Assembly (NCBI GenBank): GCA_021772015.1
Contig: JAETNS010000005.1
Coordinates: forward strand, 1-64,000
DNA from: Prevotellaceae bacterium
Lineage (GTDB): Bacteria > Bacteroidota > Bacteroidia > Bacteroidales > Muribaculaceae
Reading direction: 5' to 3'
Length of the DNA stretch: 64,000 nucleotides
Numbering within the stretch: position 1 is the stretch's first letter; each line of letters opens with the position of its first letter. The notes under the pieces were generated by a model. It was not told the origin of the DNA. It made no database searches and saw nothing but the letters and a program-made list of their open reading frames with translations. The translations under genes and the position numbers were made by a program. Of this stretch, positions 59,269 through 64,000 are shown one piece after another.

Positions 59269-60459
59269 ATGGAAAATCTCATATTGCTTTCCAAGGAAGA
59301 AGTCTCCCGCCGGATCGGTCGGCTACGTAGCGCGGCGGTTGCCGCCGGGCATGCCGGCACGATGTTGCTGGCAGACAATGCCATGTTGTATTACCTGACA
59401 GGCCGTGTGTTCAGCGGGTGGGCCTACATCCCGGTAGATGACGCTCGCCTGCCTATCTGGTTTGTACGCAGGCCGGTCGAGATGGAGGGTGGGAATGTGG
59501 TCGGGATAAGGAAGCCCGAAGAGATCCCTTCGCGTCTCGAAGAGTTGGGTTATCCCATACCTAAGGAATTGGGACTGGAAATGGATGTGCAGCCTTATTC
59601 GACAATCACCCGTCTGCAGGCGGTCTTCCCCGACGCGAAATCTTTCAATCTCTCACCTGTCGTCGCTGCCGCCCGGTCGGTGAAGACATCTATGGAGATC
59701 TCCATGATGGAGCGGTCGGGAGTCATACACGCTGCGGTCTACAGCAAGATCCCGTCACTCTTCTCTCCCGGAATGACCGATTTCGAACTTGACGTGGCCA
59801 TTGAGAATCTTTCACGTCTGGAGGGATGCCTGGGATTATTCCGTATCTCCGGGAAATCGATGGAATTCTTTATGGGGAATGTGCTTACCGGCGAGAACGC
59901 CGATGCCCCCTCGCCGTATGATTTCGCGCTCGGGGGAAAAGGGATGGATCCGTCATTGCCTGTCGGTGCCGCAGGGGAGGAGATAAAACCGGGCACCACT
60001 GTTTCTGTCGATGTCAACGGCGACTATACCGGCTACATGACCGACATGACCCGCGTGTTCTCATACGGAAAAATCCCCGCCGAGGCTGTCGCTGCCCACG
60101 AATGCTCCATTGCCATACACCGTCAATTCCGCCGTATGGCTGTGCCCGGAGTGAAAGCCTCCGATCTCTACGACATGGCCGCGTCAATGGCCCGTGAGGC
60201 CGGATTTGAACGTTACTTCATGGGACACCGCCAGAAAGCCGGTTTCTGCGGACACGGGGTCGGCATAGAGATCAACGAGATCCCGGTCATAGCCCCGCGC
60301 AGCCGTGACATATTGCAGGAGAACAACGCCATAGCGATGGAGCCGAAATTCGTGATCCCCCATGTCGGAGCGGTCGGCATCGAGAACACCTACATCATCA
60401 CCCCCTCCGGCGCGCGTTGCATCACCAACGCCCCCGAAGAGATCCTACCTCTCGCCTGA
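59269..60459 (+). CDS. M24-family aminopeptidase (Xaa-Pro type)
   Basis: Start at 59269 (396 residues, MENLILLSKEE). The creatinase-like N-terminal domain (about 1-135) is followed by the pita-bread metallopeptidase domain, with metal ligands in DVNGDYTGYMTDMTR (two Asp), GHGVGIEINE (His), EPKFV and GIENTY (two Glu). It removes N-terminal residues preceding proline in the cytoplasm. Exact specificity is uncertain. Only 3 nt separate it from cca. Confidence 0.9.
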   Translation: MENLILLSKEEVSRRIGRLRSAAVAAGHAGTMLLADNAMLYYLTGRVFSGWAYIPVDDARLPIWFVRRPVEMEGGNVVGIRKPEEIPSRLEELGYPIPKELGLEMDVQPYSTITRLQAVFPDAKSFNLSPVVAAARSVKTSMEISMMERSGVIHAAVYSKIPSLFSPGMTDFELDVAIENLSRLEGCLGLFRISGKSMEFFMGNVLTGENADAPSPYDFALGGKGMDPSLPVGAAGEEIKPGTTVSVDVNGDYTGYMTDMTRVFSYGKIPAEAVAAHECSIAIHRQFRRMAVPGVKASDLYDMAASMAREAGFERYFMGHRQKAGFCGHGVGIEINEIPVIAPRSRDILQENNAIAMEPKFVIPHVGAVGIENTYIITPSGARCITNAPEEILPLA

Positions 60460-60462
60460 AAT

Positions 60463-61878
60463 ATGAACTTAACGGATAAACTTAGCAGTGATGTTTTCGG
60501 AGTGGTCGGGCAGGCCGCCGACCGCCTTGGTCGGGAGTGTTATGTCGTGGGGGGATATGTCCGCGACCTGTTGCTTGAACGTGGCTCGAAGGATATCGAC
60601 TTTGTCACGGTCGGCAGCGGCATAGAGGTGGCCCGCGAGGTGGCCCGCGCTATAAAGGGAAGCCATCTGAGTGTTTTCAAGAACTTCGGGACGGCGCAGG
60701 TAAAGTCGCGCCATGTAGAGCTGGAGTTTGTCGGGGCGCGCCGTGAGTCATACCACTGTGATTCCCGTAAACCGATCGTCGAGGACGGTACTCTTGAGGA
60801 TGATCTCGCCCGGCGTGATTTTACGATAAACGCCTTGGCGGCCTGTGTCAACAATGAGCGTTTCGGAGAGGTCATCGACCGTTACAATGGTCTGGAAGAC
60901 CTTAAGGATGGGCTTATCCGTACGCCACTCGATCCGGATATCACCTTTTCAGATGATCCGCTACGGATGATGCGCGCGATCAGGTTCGCGACCCAGCTGA
61001 ATTTCCACATCGTCGACGAGACTTTCAAGGCGATAAACCGCAACGCTGCCCGCATCAAGATAATATCGCGGGAGAGGGTCATGGATGAGCTGATGAAGAT
61101 AATGAAGGCTCCGCGCCCGTCGGTAGGCTGGGTGTTGTTGATGAAGTCGGGGTTGTTGAAATTCATTTTTCCGGAATTGCAGGCATTGAAGGGGGTGGAG
61201 ATTGTCGAGGGTATCGGCCATAAGGATAATTTCTATCATACTCTCGCCGTGCTCGACAATGTCGCCGAAAAGTCTGACAATGTCTGGTTGCGCTGGGCCG
61301 CTCTGCTCCACGATATCGCGAAGCCCGTGACCAAGCGGTTTGATCCGCGTCTGGGGTGGACCTTCCACGGGCATAATGCCGTGGGGGCGAAAATGGTTCC
61401 TCGGATTTTCCGGCAGATGAAGTTTCCGATGAACGACAAGATGAAGTATGTGCAGAAACTTGTCGAGCTTCATATGCGCCCCATAGCCTTGGTGGAGGAG
61501 GAGGTGACCGATTCGGCGGTGCGTCGCCTGCTGTTTGACGCGGGGGATGACGTTGACGATCTGATGCTGCTCTGCGCGGCCGATATCACCTCCAAAAATG
61601 CCGACAAGGTTGCCCGTTTCCGTGAGAATTACGAACTTGTGAAACGTAAGATGGTCGAGCTTGAGGAGCGCGACCGCATCCGAAATTTCCAACCCCCTGT
61701 CGACGGTATCGAGATCATGGAGACATTCGGTCTCGGTCAATGCCGCGAGGTAGGGCTGATCAAGGAACGGATCAAGAACGCCATCCTCGACGGCGAGATT
61801 CCCAATGAACATGACGCTGCCCGCGCCCTGATGCTGGAGTTTGCCGCCTCGACTCTCTGCTTGGTCCCCAAGGCATGA
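60463..61878 (+). CDS. cca: CCA tRNA nucleotidyltransferase with HD domain
   Basis: This 471-residue protein has the class II polymerase-beta head (YVVGGYVRDLLLERGSKDIDFVTVG), the RNA-binding middle (DFTINALA, DDPLRMMRAIRFATQL) and an HD domain (LRWAALLHDIAKPVTKRFD). It builds or repairs the 3' CCA end of tRNAs; the HD domain may trim phosphates. Hairpin terminator at 61901-61947. Confidence 0.94.
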   Translation: MNLTDKLSSDVFGVVGQAADRLGRECYVVGGYVRDLLLERGSKDIDFVTVGSGIEVAREVARAIKGSHLSVFKNFGTAQVKSRHVELEFVGARRESYHCDSRKPIVEDGTLEDDLARRDFTINALAACVNNERFGEVIDRYNGLEDLKDGLIRTPLDPDITFSDDPLRMMRAIRFATQLNFHIVDETFKAINRNAARIKIISRERVMDELMKIMKAPRPSVGWVLLMKSGLLKFIFPELQALKGVEIVEGIGHKDNFYHTLAVLDNVAEKSDNVWLRWAALLHDIAKPVTKRFDPRLGWTFHGHNAVGAKMVPRIFRQMKFPMNDKMKYVQKLVELHMRPIALVEEEVTDSAVRRLLFDAGDDVDDLMLLCAADITSKNADKVARFRENYELVKRKMVELEERDRIRNFQPPVDGIEIMETFGLGQCREVGLIKERIKNAILDGEIPNEHDAARALMLEFAASTLCLVPKA

Positions 61879-61900
61879 GCCGTAAGTCACCAATGAATAC

Positions 61901-61947
61901 CCCCTCGCTTCGCTCGGGCACAGAACTGCCTGAAAGGAAGCGAGGGG
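61901..61947 (+). terminator. Terminator-like hairpin after cca
   Basis: CCCCTCGCTTC (61901-61911) pairs with GAAGCGAGGGG (61937-61947), 11 bp perfect, 22 nt after the stop. The rest of the 222-bp gap to 62100 holds purine-rich sequence with no gene. Confidence 0.65.
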
Positions 61948-62100
61948 ATTATTTAGAGGGAGAATTTAGAGGGGGGGATCTGGAGGGGGATATTTATTGA
62001 TGAGAGACGGGAAACGGCCTTAAACGGAAGACAGCCCTTTGAAAAGGACTCTTTAAAGACAGCTCTTTATGGCGATCTCTCTGTTGGCGCGATCGGGCGG

Positions 62101-62955
62101 TTACTTGACAGAGAAGTATTTGGTACCGAGGAGCTTGCCGTCAATATAGAATTCGAAGCGGTAGTCGCCTGACTTCCAGTGGCCTGATGTGTCGCTGCCC
62201 CAGCCGGTGAGCTTCACGTCGCTTGTCCCCTCGCTAAGATACTTGGTGGTCTTGTAGGAATAGCCGTCGGGAGAGTTGGAACCGGTGGTAAGTCCGTTGG
62301 GACCGTACATCTTGACATAAATGTCGTAATTCCCGGCTTTCTTGACTGTCAGGTTGACGCGCGGGGTGAGATACTTCGTGCGGTAGGAATAGATTGTAGT
62401 CCCGTAATCGGTGATGGGATCTCCGTCGGCATCCTCGTTGCGGACCGACGCGGAGTTGTATTTCACTGCCGGTGACGACGAAGAGGATCCTCCTTCTGCG
62501 TATTTCTCGAGCATCTCCTTCTTGCCGCTTTCAAGGACCTTGATATACTTGTAGAAGGAGTATTTGAAATCCTCCGGGGAATTGCAATACAATTCTACGT
62601 TATACATCACGCTCTTACGGCTTGAGCTGAGGGTCAGCTTCACACAACGGTACTCGCGGTTGATCTCATTGATGATCTCCAGCACGCGGTCTATGTCACA
62701 ATCCTCCGCGCTGCTTCCGGCCCGGTGGAACTGGATGTAGACCGGCTTGCTTCCCATGAAGTCGATCCAGTAAAGCACACCCTCTTTCTTGAAGCATAGG
62801 CTCTCGTCATCGGAGTCGATATAAGGGGAGAATCCCTCTTCCGAAAGGAAGTTCTTGATGTTGGAGCGGAACCGCAGCGCGTCTGCGTCAAGTTCCGCGC
62901 GGGCCTGTCCGGCTACAGCCAGCAGGGCGATGATAGCAAAAAGTATCTTTTTCAT
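62101..62955 (-). CDS. Secreted protein of unknown function
   Basis: Start at 62955 (284 residues), which begins a clear signal peptide (MKKILFAIIALLAVAGQARA); an earlier in-frame start is unlikely. The N-terminal domain (about 25-150; FRSNIKNFLSEEGFSPYIDSD, LEIINEINREYRCVKLTL) has the alternating helix/strand look of YbjN/CesT-like folds. A Ser-rich linker (about 165-172) leads to a beta-sandwich (about 180-284; YRFEFYIDGKLLGTKYFSVK). I do not recognise a family with confidence. Confidence 0.7.
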   Translation of the reverse strand: MKKILFAIIALLAVAGQARAELDADALRFRSNIKNFLSEEGFSPYIDSDDESLCFKKEGVLYWIDFMGSKPVYIQFHRAGSSAEDCDIDRVLEIINEINREYRCVKLTLSSSRKSVMYNVELYCNSPEDFKYSFYKYIKVLESGKKEMLEKYAEGGSSSSSPAVKYNSASVRNEDADGDPITDYGTTIYSYRTKYLTPRVNLTVKKAGNYDIYVKMYGPNGLTTGSNSPDGYSYKTTKYLSEGTSDVKLTGWGSDTSGHWKSGDYRFEFYIDGKLLGTKYFSVK

Positions 62956-62998
62956 GACAAATGAATTTTCATTGAAAAACTTGGTGAAAAAACGCGTC

Positions 62999-63045
62999 AG
63001 TAAGTAACTGGTCAAAATTATTTTGATATTTTGCCGAGGGGATTT
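62999..63045 (-). repeat. Partial copy of the repeat element at 54272-54459
   Basis: About 47 bp, AGTAAGTAACTGGTCAAAAT through GCCGAGGGGATTT, matches the reverse complement of about 54413-54459 with roughly three differences. It ends 2 bp before the stop codon of the next minus-strand gene and lies 43 bp upstream of the preceding gene's start. Only one end of the element is present. Confidence 0.7.
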
Positions 63046-63047
63046 GA

Positions 63048-64000
63048 TTATATCGGAAGCGTTCGGCCGGCCTTGTCGAGAACCACGACGTTGAGCCCGA
63101 CACTGCTTGGCAAAGCATCGCCGAAAAGGCCGCGCATGCCGGAGATGACGGTGCGGACATTTGACAGTTCCGCGTCACCGATCTCATATTTCGATACATT
63201 TTTCAGCTTGTAGGTGATCGTCACCGAATTGCTGCCGACGCTCACGCTGACGATGTCTACATTCTCGTCGATCGTCATAGGGCACTGTCGGCCGAACTCG
63301 CGGAATTCCTGCTGCCAGTTTGATGCCGAGGAGCCTCCCGAACTTACGGGCGCCGAGGAGTAAGACACATCGTAGCCACCACCTCCGCCGGAGAAGTTAG
63401 GTTCTCCCCACTCTTTCTTTGCCTTGTCCCAGACTCTCCACATCGAAACCTTGTTATTGGCATCATATGCGGTAAATTTCTTGGGGGTCGTGTTGTCGGC
63501 CTCATATTCCCATGTGACCTTCGAGTAATATCCTTCCGGGGTTTTTCCGTTTCCGTCACGGGTGATCAGCTCTGTTATATTGTCACGGTTGTTATAAGTG
63601 GAAGTCGCCACCCGCAGAAGCTTGGCTCCGTCGTAATACTCCTCTTTTGTCCGGTTGCCATGATTGTCATAGGCATAGACCGCGCGTGTAATCCCGGAGT
63701 CTTTCTCCTTGACGGGAGTCCCGTCCTTGTCGAAGAACGTGACCTCGACAAGCTTGTTACGCTCATTGTAGACATTGACCTGTTTCTGATAGTTACGCAA
63801 TGAGTTGTGGGGTATGCCTTTACCGTCGAAGATCGCGATGACCGTATTGTTGCCTCTCGCGTCATACTCGTAGCGTGCCTCCGGGGGATTCTCATATGAG
63901 GTCTTGATCGCGTTTCCGGATGTATCAAGGTTGACCCAATGGATCATCTGATTCAGGCCGTTGTATTCCTTGATTACCTTATGCACGTTGGCTTTTGCCA
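63048..64000 (-). CDS. YD-repeat-like protein, 5' end outside the window
   Basis: The reading frame is open through the right edge (residues AKANVHKV precede a GTG at 63986), so the gene is cut by the window. The visible part (about 317 residues) has RHS/YD-like repeats: YEYDARGNNTVIAIFDGKG, YAYDNHGNRTKEEYYDG, TWEYEADNTTPKKFTAYD. A Gly/Ser linker then leads to a C-terminal beta-rich domain. Such repeats occur in extracellular and toxin-delivery proteins, but nothing toxin-like is visible. The stop codon touches the repeat copy at 62999-63045. Confidence 0.7.
   Translation of the reverse strand, partial: AKANVHKVIKEYNGLNQMIHWVNLDTSGNAIKTSYENPPEARYEYDARGNNTVIAIFDGKGIPHNSLRNYQKQVNVYNERNKLVEVTFFDKDGTPVKEKDSGITRAVYAYDNHGNRTKEEYYDGAKLLRVATSTYNNRDNITELITRDGNGKTPEGYYSKVTWEYEADNTTPKKFTAYDANNKVSMWRVWDKAKKEWGEPNFSGGGGGYDVSYSSAPVSSGGSSASNWQQEFREFGRQCPMTIDENVDIVSVSVGSNSVTITYKLKNVSKYEIGDAELSNVRTVISGMRGLFGDALPSSVGLNVVVLDKAGRTLPI

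Noticed and set aside
60961..61893. A 310-residue minus-strand ORF opposite cca
   Set aside because: cca has all family motifs on the plus strand; the antisense frame has no recognisable protein and no promoter.
1..64000. tRNA, rRNA or tmRNA genes
   Set aside because: No cloverleaf with a GTTCGA-type arm and CCA end was noticed in the intergenic stretches; a tRNAscan run would settle this.

Overview
The window reads as chromosome of a Bacteroidales bacterium, most likely a Muribaculaceae (S24-7) relative. The evidence is a SusC/SusD pair, a hybrid two-component system (HTCS), T9SS-like C-terminal tails on secreted proteins, gldH, and repeated Bacteroidetes-type promoters (TTTG, 20 bp, TAnnTTTG). 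Coding density is high. I see no rRNA, tRNA, CRISPR array, prophage or intact insertion sequence. The family assignment is inference.

Region 1 (147-23075) is a fructan utilization locus in two divergent arms around an HTCS. The minus arm runs susC, susD, a surface lipoprotein, two secreted proteins and two GH32 proteins. The plus arm carries a canonical GH32 fructanase, a sugar MFS permease and a PfkB fructokinase. Expected flow: surface binding and cleavage, SusCD import, periplasmic cleavage to fructose, sensing by the LacI-like periplasmic domain of the HTCS, inner-membrane uptake and phosphorylation. Four adjacent minus-strand genes share one domain (DUF4960-like), in one protein apparently as one copy nested inside another. 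Both minus-strand GH32 proteins have Glu where GH32 enzymes have the nucleophile Asp. The two divergent promoters share a motif at identical distance from the -7 box, a candidate HTCS operator.

Region 2 (23215-32355) is a short surface-polysaccharide locus: wza-like export protein, wzc-like tyrosine kinase, Wzy-like polymerase, flippase, one GT4 glycosyltransferase and an opposite-strand acyltransferase. There is no priming sugar transferase here.

Region 3 (32617-39541) holds housekeeping genes (DUF3467, cysS, RecD/Pif1-like helicase, yqeY, serS, a Crp/Fnr regulator). It is interrupted by a zeta-toxin-like gene pair bracketed by a perfect 40-bp direct repeat that carries the promoter.

Region 4 (39672-50906) has a 1512-residue secreted multidomain protein, a pseudouridine synthase with a long Asn/Gly/Tyr repeat domain, asnS, a membrane TPR-HTH regulator and a DUF4988-type lipoprotein.

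Region 5 (51000-61878) is core cell biology: surE with two tiny membrane-protein genes, parA-parB, zapA with a coiled-coil partner, RNase Y (rny), a RicT/PSP1 protein with a Cys-rich head, gldH, an M24 peptidase and cca. A MITE-like element (54272-54459) lies after parB; a 47-bp piece of it recurs at 62999-63045.

Region 6 (62101-64000) holds two minus-strand genes of unknown function; the last runs off the window edge.
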